From assembly GCF_020524485.1 (NCBI RefSeq), contig NZ_JAIVLF010000001.1, positions 1,054,001 to 1,118,000 of the forward strand: a stretch of DNA of 64,000 bases, given 5' to 3'. This stretch comes from Novosphingobium profundi. GTDB lineage: Bacteria > Pseudomonadota > Alphaproteobacteria > Sphingomonadales > Sphingomonadaceae. Every line of letters begins with the position of its first letter. Positions within the stretch are counted from its first letter, which is position 1. Shown one piece after another: positions 1-7,088 of the stretch. The position numbers and the translations under genes were made by a program. The notes beneath the pieces were generated by a model, which did not search any database, was not told where the DNA came from, and worked only from the letters and a program-made list of their open reading frames with translations.

Positions 1-92
1 AGGCCGCCTACCCGTGCGAGAACATTGCGCCGGGCGCATGCGAGGCGTCTTGGCCCGCGCTCCGTTTGCACAGCCTATCTGGAGTACATGAT

Positions 93-2480
93 TTGAAAGC
101 CAGCCTCCCCACCGCACGCCGCACGCCGACGCGCCGCGTGCTCGGGCGTCTTCTCCTGATGGCCACCTGCCTGGTTCCGGCGGGCGCTCTCGTCGTGGGC
201 GGCATGGCGAACCGGGCCGAGGCGCGCGTGGCGGCAAGCTCCGAGGATGAGGCGGTCACGGCGCGTGCGAAGGCGCTGCTGGCGCAGATGACGCCGGAGG
301 AAAAGGCTGGGCAGCTGGTCCAGTACTTCTACCTTGGCGAAGCGTCGGCGACCTCGTCCGAAGCGATGACGAGCGCGATCAGCGTGGAAGATGCCGTGGC
401 GCGCGGCGAGGTGGGCTCGCTCCTGCTGATGACCGACCCGGTCGAGATCAACCGCCTGCAGAAGATCGCGGTCGAGAAGACCCGCCTTGGCATTCCCCTG
501 CTGTTCGGCTTTGACGTGATCCACGGTTTCCACACGATCATGCCGGTGCCGCTGGCAATGGCCGCGTCCTGGGATCCGTCCGTGGCCGAGAAGGGCCAGG
601 CGGTCGCGGCGGCTGAAGCGCGCGCGGCGGGCGTCAACTGGACCTTCGCGCCGATGGTCGACATCGCGCGCGATGCGCGCTGGGGCCGTATCGTCGAGGG
701 CGCGGGCGAAGACCCGGTGCTGGGCGCGGCGATGGCGGCCGCACAGGTGCGGGGCTTCCAGGGCGAGAAGATCGGAACGCCCGGGCGCATCCTGGCCGGT
801 CCCAAGCACTTTGCCGGTTACGGCGCGTCGCTTGGCGGACGCGACTACGACGAGGTCGACCTCTCCGACAACGAGCTGCGCAACGTCTACTTCCCACCCT
901 TCAAGGCGGCCATCGATGCGGGCGCGGGCAACATCATGGCGGCCTACATGCAGCTCAACGGCGTGCCCGCGACGACCAGTTCGTGGCTGCTGAACGAGGT
1001 CCTGCGCAAGGAATGGGGCTTTGACGGTTTCGTCGTCTCCGATGCCAACAACGTGTCCTCGCTCGTGCGTCAGGGCGCTGCGGCGAATCCGGAGGAGGCC
1101 GCGGTCCGCGCGATCCGTTCCGGGCTCGACCTGTCGATGGAGATGCCGGCCAAGAGCAGCCCGATGCTCTCGCTCGCGCAGTCGCTGAAGGACGGCACGC
1201 TCGATGCAAAGACGCTCGACACGGCCGTGCTGCGCCTGCTCGAAGCCAAGATCCGTCTTGGCCTGTTCGAACAGCCTTACGCGGATCCTGCGAAGGCAAA
1301 GTCCGTGGCCGCCAAGGCCGAGCACCGCGACATTGCGCGCATGGCCGCCGAGCGCGCCGCCGTCCTCCTGGAAAACGGCAAGGGCGTGCTTCCGCTCGAC
1401 ACCACGAAAACCAAGTCGATTGCGCTGATCGGCCCCTTCGCGAATGCGCCGCATGACCAGCTTGGCCCCTGGGTGTTCCCCGGCCCCAAGCCCGTCGGCG
1501 TCAGCGTCCTGGAAGGGCTCAAGGCCAAGCTGGGCGACACGGTCAAGGTGACCTACGCGCCGGGCGTGCCGATCCCCAAGCGCATCAATCGCTCCTTCTT
1601 CGACGACATCAACCCGCCCGTGGACCTGCCCGAGTTTGCTGAGGTCGACGAGGCGAAGACGGCGGCGGAGTTCGACCGTGCAGTGGCCGCGGCCAAGGGC
1701 GCGGACGTTGCCGTCCTGGTCCTGGGCGAGGCGCAGAACATGGCAGGGGAAGCCGCCTCGCGTGCCTCCTTCGAACTTCCCGGACACCAGCAGCGCCTGC
1801 TGGAAGAGGTCATTGCGACGGGCAAGCCGGTCGTCGTCGTCCTGATGAACGCGCGTCCGATCAACCTGCAGGGCGCCAAGCCCGATGCTGTGCTGGAAGC
1901 GTGGTATCCCGGCTCCGAGGGCGGCCCCGCCATCGCCAATCTCCTCACCGGTGACGCGGTGCCGGGCGGCAAGCTGCCGATCAGCTGGATCCGCGACGGC
2001 TCGCAGGCGCCCTTCAGCTATGATCGCATGATCTCGCACGCTCCCTGGGGGGCGGACACGCGCTACTGGGACCAGGCGAGCAACGCGCCGCTCTACGAGT
2101 TCGGCTATGGCCTGAGCTACACCACCTTCGAATACGGCAACCTCACCGTGGCGAAGGACGCGGTGGCCAAGGGCGAGCCGGTCGAGGTGTCCTTCGATCT
2201 CACCAACACCGGTTCGCGCGCCGCGGACGAGGTGGCCCAGCTCTACATCCACCAGCGTTCGGGCACGTCTTCGCGCCCGGAACGCCAGCTCAAGAAATTC
2301 CGCCGCATTGCCCTCCAGCCGGGCGAGACACAGCGCGTCACCTTCACGCTGACGGCGGACGATCTGCGCTACTGGAGTTCGGTCACCAAGGACTGGATTC
2401 AGGATGCCAGTGTCTTCGACGTTTGGGCAGGTGGCAGCTCCAAGGCCGATCTGGCAGGGGAGTTCACAGTTACGCTGTAA
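93..2480 (+). CDS. bglX: Periplasmic GH3 beta-glucosidase (BglX-like)
   Basis: Glycoside hydrolase family 3 enzyme expected to release terminal beta-linked glucose from oligosaccharides. The N-terminus has an Arg-rich stretch and a hydrophobic segment (about residues 16-38), a signal peptide for export to the periplasm. GH3 landmarks are KHFAGYG and the nucleophile loop GFVVSDANN, whose Asp is about residue 317; a second alpha/beta domain and a C-terminal fibronectin-III-like domain (about the last 110 residues) follow. At about 795 aa it is normal for BglX. The TTG at 93 is preferred because GGAG lies at 81-84, 8 nt upstream; the frame is open to the left edge and an earlier TTG at 66 has no good ribosome site. 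No partner sugar genes are seen beside it. Confidence 0.9.
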   Translation: MKASLPTARRTPTRRVLGRLLLMATCLVPAGALVVGGMANRAEARVAASSEDEAVTARAKALLAQMTPEEKAGQLVQYFYLGEASATSSEAMTSAISVEDAVARGEVGSLLLMTDPVEINRLQKIAVEKTRLGIPLLFGFDVIHGFHTIMPVPLAMAASWDPSVAEKGQAVAAAEARAAGVNWTFAPMVDIARDARWGRIVEGAGEDPVLGAAMAAAQVRGFQGEKIGTPGRILAGPKHFAGYGASLGGRDYDEVDLSDNELRNVYFPPFKAAIDAGAGNIMAAYMQLNGVPATTSSWLLNEVLRKEWGFDGFVVSDANNVSSLVRQGAAANPEEAAVRAIRSGLDLSMEMPAKSSPMLSLAQSLKDGTLDAKTLDTAVLRLLEAKIRLGLFEQPYADPAKAKSVAAKAEHRDIARMAAERAAVLLENGKGVLPLDTTKTKSIALIGPFANAPHDQLGPWVFPGPKPVGVSVLEGLKAKLGDTVKVTYAPGVPIPKRINRSFFDDINPPVDLPEFAEVDEAKTAAEFDRAVAAAKGADVAVLVLGEAQNMAGEAASRASFELPGHQQRLLEEVIATGKPVVVVLMNARPINLQGAKPDAVLEAWYPGSEGGPAIANLLTGDAVPGGKLPISWIRDGSQAPFSYDRMISHAPWGADTRYWDQASNAPLYEFGYGLSYTTFEYGNLTVAKDAVAKGEPVEVSFDLTNTGSRAADEVAQLYIHQRSGTSSRPERQLKKFRRIALQPGETQRVTFTLTADDLRYWSSVTKDWIQDASVFDVWAGGSSKADLAGEFTVTL

Positions 2481-2499
2481 GGGCGCTTAGTTACGCGAC

Positions 2500-2520
2500 C
2501 CCGGTCCCTCGTGGACCGGG
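2500..2520. terminator. Hairpin after the GH3 gene
   Basis: Perfect 8-bp inverted repeat (CCCGGTCC / GGACCGGG) with a 5-nt loop, 20 bp after the GH3 stop codon. There is no U tract, so termination is inferred only from position. Confidence 0.45.
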
Positions 2521-2580
2521 TGGAACGTCCGCCGGGCATGGTCTCATGGGGGTGAGGCCTTAGTGCCAGGCGGATCGCGA

Positions 2581-2617
2581 CGCGGCCAGGGGGCGGGGGG
2601 ATTGCCCCCTGGTCGCG
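2581..2617. terminator. Strong 14-bp stem-loop between convergent genes
   Basis: Arms 2581-2594 and 2604-2617 pair over 14 bp with one G-U, followed on the + strand by CTTTATT. It lies between the + strand GH3 gene and the minus-strand gene ending at 2692, so it could end transcription from both sides. A weaker hairpin (TCCCGAA / TTCGGGA, 2624-2647) follows. Confidence 0.55.
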
Positions 2618-2691
2618 CTTTATTCCCGAAAGTCCGGGCCTTCGGGATATGTCGGTGGGAATGAGTGCCCGGCCTCTGGCCAGGCCCGCGA

Positions 2692-3045
2692 TCAGGCCGC
2701 GACGCGCCGCAGTTCGGCAAGGCGCGCGGCAATATGCTCCTGCTCGCGCTGCATCGCGCCGGTGTTGCGATCGTTGAAGGCGTCGAGCATGCGCGCGATG
2801 CTGGGTTCCAGATGCTGCCAGGCCGCCTGCGGCAGGCGCGGTTGCAACTTTATCCAGGCATCGTGGATATCCATGACGTCGGGCCGTGCGCCGGAGTTTG
2901 TCGTGCTGGCGGCAAGCCGAACGGCGGCCTCAAGGTCGAGGACGTCTTCAAAAGTTTCGCCACTAAGCTGGTAATCTGTTGGAATCTGCATGACTTTCCG
3001 AAATGGGGCGGCTGGGGTGAGCCCTTCGGTCTTGGATAGGAACAT
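2692..3045 (-). CDS. Conserved-looking small hypothetical protein
   Basis: I do not recognise a family. The predicted protein is 117 aa, soluble, without signal peptide or membrane segment. From about residue 35 it reads as amphipathic helices rich in Ala, Leu, Glu and Arg and ends in a charged helix with AARLAELRRVAA. The ATG at 3045 is chosen because AAAGG lies 7 nt upstream; an internal ATG at 2991 would give 99 aa. The gene is divergent from the nitronate monooxygenase-like gene at 3177 and shares a 131-bp intergenic region holding a palindrome. The opposite strand is also open here, but its product is low-complexity and less protein-like. Confidence 0.55.
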   Translation of the reverse strand: MFLSKTEGLTPAAPFRKVMQIPTDYQLSGETFEDVLDLEAAVRLAASTTNSGARPDVMDIHDAWIKLQPRLPQAAWQHLEPSIARMLDAFNDRNTGAMQREQEHIAARLAELRRVAA

Positions 3046-3062
3046 GCAGCTGCCTTTGTAAA

Positions 3063-3078
3063 ATGAACGTCGGTTCAT
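3063..3078. promoter_or_regulatory. Palindromic operator candidate in a divergent promoter region
   Basis: ATGAAC-GTCG-GTTCAT has 6-bp arms and a 4-bp spacer, a geometry typical of TetR-family operators. It lies 18 bp upstream of the gene starting at 3045 and 99 bp upstream of the one starting at 3177. No regulator gene is adjacent. Confidence 0.35.
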
Positions 3079-3176
3079 AACGGAGGCGATCCGATTTGGT
3101 TCCCGCTTCGCGTCTTGTCGGGGACGATTCGTGCCCTTATGGCGCTTCGTTCGGCTTACCGCGCAAAGGACCTTCG

Positions 3177-4196
3177 ATGACCGCACACGACAAGACACTC
3201 GCCCTGATGGCTCGGGGGCGCGAATTCCTCGGGACCGAGACGGCGATCCTGTGCGGCGCCATGTCGTGGGTGTCCGAGCGCAACCTCGTCGCGGCAATCA
3301 GCAATGCGGGCGGCTTTGGCGTGATTGCCTGTGGGGCAATGACGCCCGAACTGCTCGACGCCGAGATCGCCGCCACGAAGACGCTGACACAAAAGCCTTT
3401 CGGCGTGAACCTTATCACCATGCACCCCCAGCTCTTCGAGCTGATCGCGATCTGCGCGCAGCACGGTGTGGGTCATGTCGTGTTGGCCGGTGGCATTCCG
3501 CCCAAGGGCAGTGTCGAGGCGATCAAGGAGGCCGGTGCCAAGGTGATCTGCTTTGCGCCCACGCTGGCGCTGGGCAAGAAGCTGCTGCGTTCGGGCGCCG
3601 ACGCGCTCGTGATCGAAGGCAACGAGGCGGGCGGCCACATCGGTCCGGTTTCCACCTCCGTTCTGGCGCAGGAAATCCTGCCGACGCTGGCCGAGGACAA
3701 CATCGTCTTCGTGGCAGGTGGTATCGGCCGCGGCGAGGCCATGGCAGGCTACCTCGAAATGGGCGCTTCGGGCGTGCAGCTGGGTACGCGCTTTGCCTGC
3801 GCCAGCGAATCCATCGCGCACCCTGATTTCAAGAAGATGTTCTTCCGTGCCTCGGCGCGCGATGCCATCGCCTCGGTCCAGGTCGACCCGCGCCTGCCGG
3901 TGATCCCCGTCCGCGCGCTGCGCAACAAGGGCACCGAGGCGTTCACCGCCAAGCAGATCGAAGTCGCCAAGAAGCTCGATGCGGGCGAGCTCGACATGGG
4001 CGAGGCGCAGCTGGCGATCGAACACTTCTGGGCGGGCGCCCTTCGCCGCGCGGTCATCGACGGCGATGTCGAGGGCGGCTCGGTCATGGCGGGCCAGTCG
4101 GTCGGCATGGTCAAGGCCGAGGAGCCGGTGGCCGAGATCATCGCGGCGCTCCTGGTCGAGAGCGAGGCTGCGCTTACCAAGCGTTCGGCCGCCTGA
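3177..4196 (+). CDS. Nitronate monooxygenase / 2-nitropropane dioxygenase-like flavin oxidoreductase
   Basis: FMN-dependent TIM-barrel enzyme of the NMO/FabK-like family, 339 aa. Family signs are the N-terminal AILCGAMSWVSERNLVAAIS segment, the glycine-rich EGNEAGGHIGP phosphate-binding stretch, and VAGGIGRGEAM followed by GASGVQLGTRFACASES, a typical FMN-binding ending. NMO members oxidise alkyl nitronates; other members act as enoyl-ACP reductases or unknown oxidoreductases, so the substrate is not fixed by sequence. The ATG at 3177 has AAGGA 7 nt upstream and gives the usual family length. Confidence is high for the family and moderate for the activity. Confidence 0.85.
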   Translation: MTAHDKTLALMARGREFLGTETAILCGAMSWVSERNLVAAISNAGGFGVIACGAMTPELLDAEIAATKTLTQKPFGVNLITMHPQLFELIAICAQHGVGHVVLAGGIPPKGSVEAIKEAGAKVICFAPTLALGKKLLRSGADALVIEGNEAGGHIGPVSTSVLAQEILPTLAEDNIVFVAGGIGRGEAMAGYLEMGASGVQLGTRFACASESIAHPDFKKMFFRASARDAIASVQVDPRLPVIPVRALRNKGTEAFTAKQIEVAKKLDAGELDMGEAQLAIEHFWAGALRRAVIDGDVEGGSVMAGQSVGMVKAEEPVAEIIAALLVESEAALTKRSAA

Positions 4197-4274
4197 GCGC
4201 CCAACCCGTGCCCCTGGCTGAGCCCGGCACCTGCCGGGAAGGCTGCGGGACGCCACATTTTTGCAGGTGATCAA

Positions 4275-4305
4275 GGCCGTCCCGGGCTCGACATCCGGGG
4301 CGGCC
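4275..4305. terminator. GC-rich hairpin upstream of purU
   Basis: An 11-bp stem (4275-4285 / 4295-4305, one G-U) in the 245-bp gap between the flavin oxidoreductase gene and purU. A shorter hairpin CCCGGCA / TGCCGGG lies at 4223-4238. Neither has a long U tract. Confidence 0.4.
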
Positions 4306-4441
4306 TATCGCATTCTGAACAGACAGGAATTCATGTTGCCGTTCGATGCGGGCAAGGGCGCGCAGTCAGCTGTGTGTCAGTCCTTGCCATCCCCCCGCTC
4401 GGTCGGCTCCTGGAACACGCTCAAGACGAGGAAAGAAAATA

Positions 4442-5296
4442 GTGTCGCAGCCCCTCATTCTCGCGCTGTCGTGTGCGGACAGGCCCGGTATCGTCGCGCG
4501 CGTAACCGGCTATCTCGCGCAGTGCGGGTGCAACATCGTCGAGGCGCAGCAGTTCGATGACCTGCTCGAAAACAAGTTCTTCATGCGCGTGGCCTTTGAT
4601 CCGGGCACGACCGACCGCGAAGAGATCCGCGAGGGCTTTGGCCCCATTGCGCTCGAATACGGCATGGCCTGGACGATGCAGCGCCGCGACCGTGCGCGCC
4701 GCGTCCTGCTCATGGTCAGCAAGTTCGACCATTGCCTCGCCGATCTGCTCTATCGCCAGCGCATCGGCGAGATCAACATGGACATCGTGGGCGTGGTCTC
4801 GAACCACCCGCGCGAGGCGGTGACGACGCACCTGCTCGACGGCATCCCCTTCCACCACCTCCCGATCACCAAGGAGACCAAGCCCGAGCAGGAAGCCAAA
4901 CTGCGTGCGCTGGTCGAAGAAACCCGTGCCGAGCTGGTCGTGCTGGCGCGCTACATGCAGGTCCTTTCGGATGACATGACCCGCTATCTTTCGGGTCGCT
5001 GCATCAATATTCACCACTCGTTCCTGCCCGGCTTCAAGGGCGCCAAGCCCTATCACCAGGCTCACGCGCGGGGCGTAAAGATGATCGGGGCGACCGCGCA
5101 CTATGTGACTGCGGACCTCGATGAAGGTCCGATCATCCACCAGGACGTGGAGGCCGTGACCCACGCCGCAACGCCCGAGGACATGGTGCGCAAGGGCCGC
5201 GACATCGAACGCCGCGTGCTGGCCGAAGCGGTGCGCCTGCACCTTGAGGAGCGCGTCCTTCTGAACGGTGGCCGCACGGTTGTCTTCAAGGGCTGA
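4442..5296 (+). CDS. purU: Formyltetrahydrofolate deformylase PurU
   Basis: Hydrolyses 10-formyl-THF to formate and THF, balancing one-carbon pools and feeding formate to purine synthesis. The N-terminal ACT domain starts with LILALSCADRPGIVARVTGY. The C-terminal formyltransferase fold has NIHHSFLPGFKGAKPYHQA and the catalytic Asp region ADLDEGPIIHQD. The product is 284 aa, the normal length. GTG at 4442 is chosen because GAGG sits 10 nt upstream and the protein then begins directly with the ACT domain; the frame continues upstream without family similarity. It stands alone between unrelated genes. Confidence 0.93.
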   Translation: MSQPLILALSCADRPGIVARVTGYLAQCGCNIVEAQQFDDLLENKFFMRVAFDPGTTDREEIREGFGPIALEYGMAWTMQRRDRARRVLLMVSKFDHCLADLLYRQRIGEINMDIVGVVSNHPREAVTTHLLDGIPFHHLPITKETKPEQEAKLRALVEETRAELVVLARYMQVLSDDMTRYLSGRCINIHHSFLPGFKGAKPYHQAHARGVKMIGATAHYVTADLDEGPIIHQDVEAVTHAATPEDMVRKGRDIERRVLAEAVRLHLEERVLLNGGRTVVFKG

Positions 5297-5446
5297 TTGC
5301 CCGGATTTCGCGTTTCGTGAAAGGCTCGCCCCGCGCCATCCGGCATGGGGCGGACCTTTTTGCAGGAGGGGGCAACTGTGGGCCTCGCCAGCGCGTTGCC
5401 CGCCCGATAGTCTGGTGCGAGCGCCAAGCGAGGGAGACGAGAATCC

Positions 5447-6322
5447 ATGTGCGACGAATTTACCGAGGCTGATGATGCGACGCGCCGCGAAGGCGGGCTC
5501 AACCGCCGCCAGTTCGCCGCGCTGGGCGCAGGAGCGGCGCTCGTCGGCTGTGCGGGCAAAGCGGGAAGTGCCGGCGAAGAGGGCTCGGACCTGCGCGAGC
5601 GGATGGTCTCGATCACCACCGAGGACGGTGTGTGCGATGCGTTCTTTGTCCACCCCTCGACCGGGCAGCATCCCGGTATCGTGATGTGGCCGGACATCGC
5701 AGGCCTTCGCGATGCCAAGAAGATCATGGCGCGGGCGCTGGCTGCAGAAGGCTACGCGGTCCTTGTTGTCAACCAGTACTACCGCTCCAGCCCCGCGCCG
5801 GTTCTGACCAGTTTTTCCGACTGGCGTACCGAGGAGGGCAAGGCGAAGATCGCCCCCATGCGTGAAGCGCTGAGCCCGGAGGCGGTGACCCGCGACGGCG
5901 CGGCCTTTGTCGCGTTTCTTGACGCGCGCGAGGAAGTCGACACCTCCCGCAAGATCGGCTCGAACGGCTATTGCATGGGCGGGCCTTTCACCGTGCGCAC
6001 GGCCATTGCCGCACCCGAACGGGTGGGGGCAGCCGCCTCGTTCCACGGGGCGGGGCTGGTGACGGGCGAGCCTGACAGTCCCGACGCGCTGCTGGACGAA
6101 ACCAAGGCATCCTATCTTTTTGCGATTGCGCGCAACGATGATGCGCGCCAGCCCGAGCAGAAGACGAAGCTGCGCGAAGCCGCGGCGAGCGCGGGCCGCG
6201 AGGCCGAGATCGAAGTTTACGACGCCGATCATGGCTGGTGCGTTCCCGATTCCCCGGCCTGGGATCCCGAAGAGGCCGACCGCGCGTGGAAGCGCATGAT
6301 GGTGCTGTTCGCCACTTTGTGA
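5447..6322 (+). CDS. Dienelactone hydrolase family protein with Tat lipoprotein-like leader
   Basis: Alpha/beta hydrolase of the dienelactone hydrolase family, 291 aa. The nucleophile motif GYCMGG carries Cys176, and the catalytic His262 lies in DADHGW, matching the family's Cys-His-Asp triad. The N-terminus has NRRQFAALGAGAALVGC, a twin-arginine followed by a hydrophobic stretch and a lipobox-like Cys, suggesting Tat export and lipid anchoring, although about 18 residues precede the RR. Dienelactone hydrolases open lactones in chloroaromatic breakdown, but many relatives have unknown esterase roles. No catabolic genes flank it, so the substrate is unknown. Confidence 0.8.
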   Translation: MCDEFTEADDATRREGGLNRRQFAALGAGAALVGCAGKAGSAGEEGSDLRERMVSITTEDGVCDAFFVHPSTGQHPGIVMWPDIAGLRDAKKIMARALAAEGYAVLVVNQYYRSSPAPVLTSFSDWRTEEGKAKIAPMREALSPEAVTRDGAAFVAFLDAREEVDTSRKIGSNGYCMGGPFTVRTAIAAPERVGAAASFHGAGLVTGEPDSPDALLDETKASYLFAIARNDDARQPEQKTKLREAAASAGREAEIEVYDADHGWCVPDSPAWDPEEADRAWKRMMVLFATL

Positions 6323-6382
6323 GCGCGCTTGGCATTTACGCGGCGATGCCCATATCGCGTGCCTGAGACAGCGGAGAAGCCG

Positions 6383-6790
6383 ATGACCGACGACAAGCTT
6401 GCCATGACCGAAGCCGAATGGCGCGAGAAGCTCACGCCCGAGCAGTACCATGTGCTGCGCGAGGCCGGAACCGAGCGCGCCTTTACCGGCAAGTACGACA
6501 AGAATTATGCGGACGGCACCTACTTCTGCGCCGGGTGCGGCGCGCCGCTCTTCACCAACGAGGCCAAGTACAACTCGGGCTGCGGCTGGCCCGCCTATAC
6601 CGCCCCGGTAGAGGAAGATGCCGTCGAGACGCGGCGCGACATGTCCCACGGTATGGTGCGCGTGGAAGTGCTCTGCTCGCGCTGCGAGGGGCACCTGGGT
6701 CACGTCTTTCCCGATGGCCCCGGTCCGACGGGCCTGCGCTATTGCATCAACAGCGCCTCGCTCGATTTCGAGCCCGAGGAGGGTGAGTAG
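6383..6790 (+). CDS. msrB: Peptide-methionine (R)-S-oxide reductase MsrB
   Basis: Reduces the R epimer of methionine sulfoxide in oxidised proteins, using thioredoxin. At 135 aa it is a single-domain, cytoplasmic MsrB without signal peptide. The zinc-binding pairs are CAGC and CSRC, the GWPAY motif is intact, and catalytic Cys121 lies in RYCINSASL near the C-terminus. The ATG at 6383 gives the usual family start ([22 protein letters not shown] soon follows). It is the last gene before a 298-bp repeat-rich gap. Confidence 0.95.
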   Translation: MTDDKLAMTEAEWREKLTPEQYHVLREAGTERAFTGKYDKNYADGTYFCAGCGAPLFTNEAKYNSGCGWPAYTAPVEEDAVETRRDMSHGMVRVEVLCSRCEGHLGHVFPDGPGPTGLRYCINSASLDFEPEEGE

Positions 6791-6802
6791 GGGGTAGGAA
6801 AA

Positions 6803-6846
6803 GTGATCTCCGAGGGCCATCGCCCTCGGGCTCCCCGAACTGTCTA
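6803..6846 (-). repeat. REP-like intergenic palindrome, copy 1
   Basis: Contains CCGAGGGC-CATC-GCCCTCGG (6810-6829), a perfect 8-bp stem with a 4-nt loop, embedded in a roughly 43-bp segment. The segment recurs in inverted orientation at 60131-60173 with about 41 matching bases and a 2-nt indel. The rest of the 6791-7088 gap holds two more hairpins (6848-6885 and 6902-6923) and no gene. Confidence 0.6.
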
Positions 6847-6901
6847 CCTCACCTTCCGCGCGCCGCCTTGGCTGGGAAGGGTGAGGTCACCGATTGTGGG
6901 G

Positions 6902-6923
6902 TCAAGGGGTGATGACCCCTTGA
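6902..6923. terminator. Perfect 9-bp hairpin downstream of msrB
   Basis: TCAAGGGGT-GATG-ACCCCTTGA is a perfect 9-bp stem with a 4-nt loop and no U tract. It may be a terminator or another REP-like unit; CTCACCTTCC / GGAAGGGTGAG at 6848-6885 is an adjacent imperfect inverted repeat. Confidence 0.4.
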
Positions 6924-7088
6924 ATCCTGTTCTTCACTTTGGGGCTCCGGGATGTCCCGGCCCGCCCACTCGATGAAGTGCTGAACACGCTCGCCATGCG
7001 CTGTTAACGGCAGGTTACAATTCCTTCTGCAAGGTGTAGGGCGTCGAACGGACAATCGTCGTCCGCAAGAGGGAATTCCAGTACTCCG

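Noticed and set aside
1..92. Possible end of an upstream gene at the left edge
   Set aside because: An open stretch ends in TGA at 94-96 but is only about 31 codons and unrecognisable.
75..2252. Very long open frame antisense to the GH3 gene
   Set aside because: High GC makes antisense frames stay open; the product is rich in Arg/His/Gly with no family signs, while the sense strand is a complete GH3 enzyme.
2665..3039. Open frame on the + strand opposite the small hypothetical gene
   Set aside because: Less protein-like than the minus-strand frame, no good ribosome site and no family match; kept the minus-strand reading.
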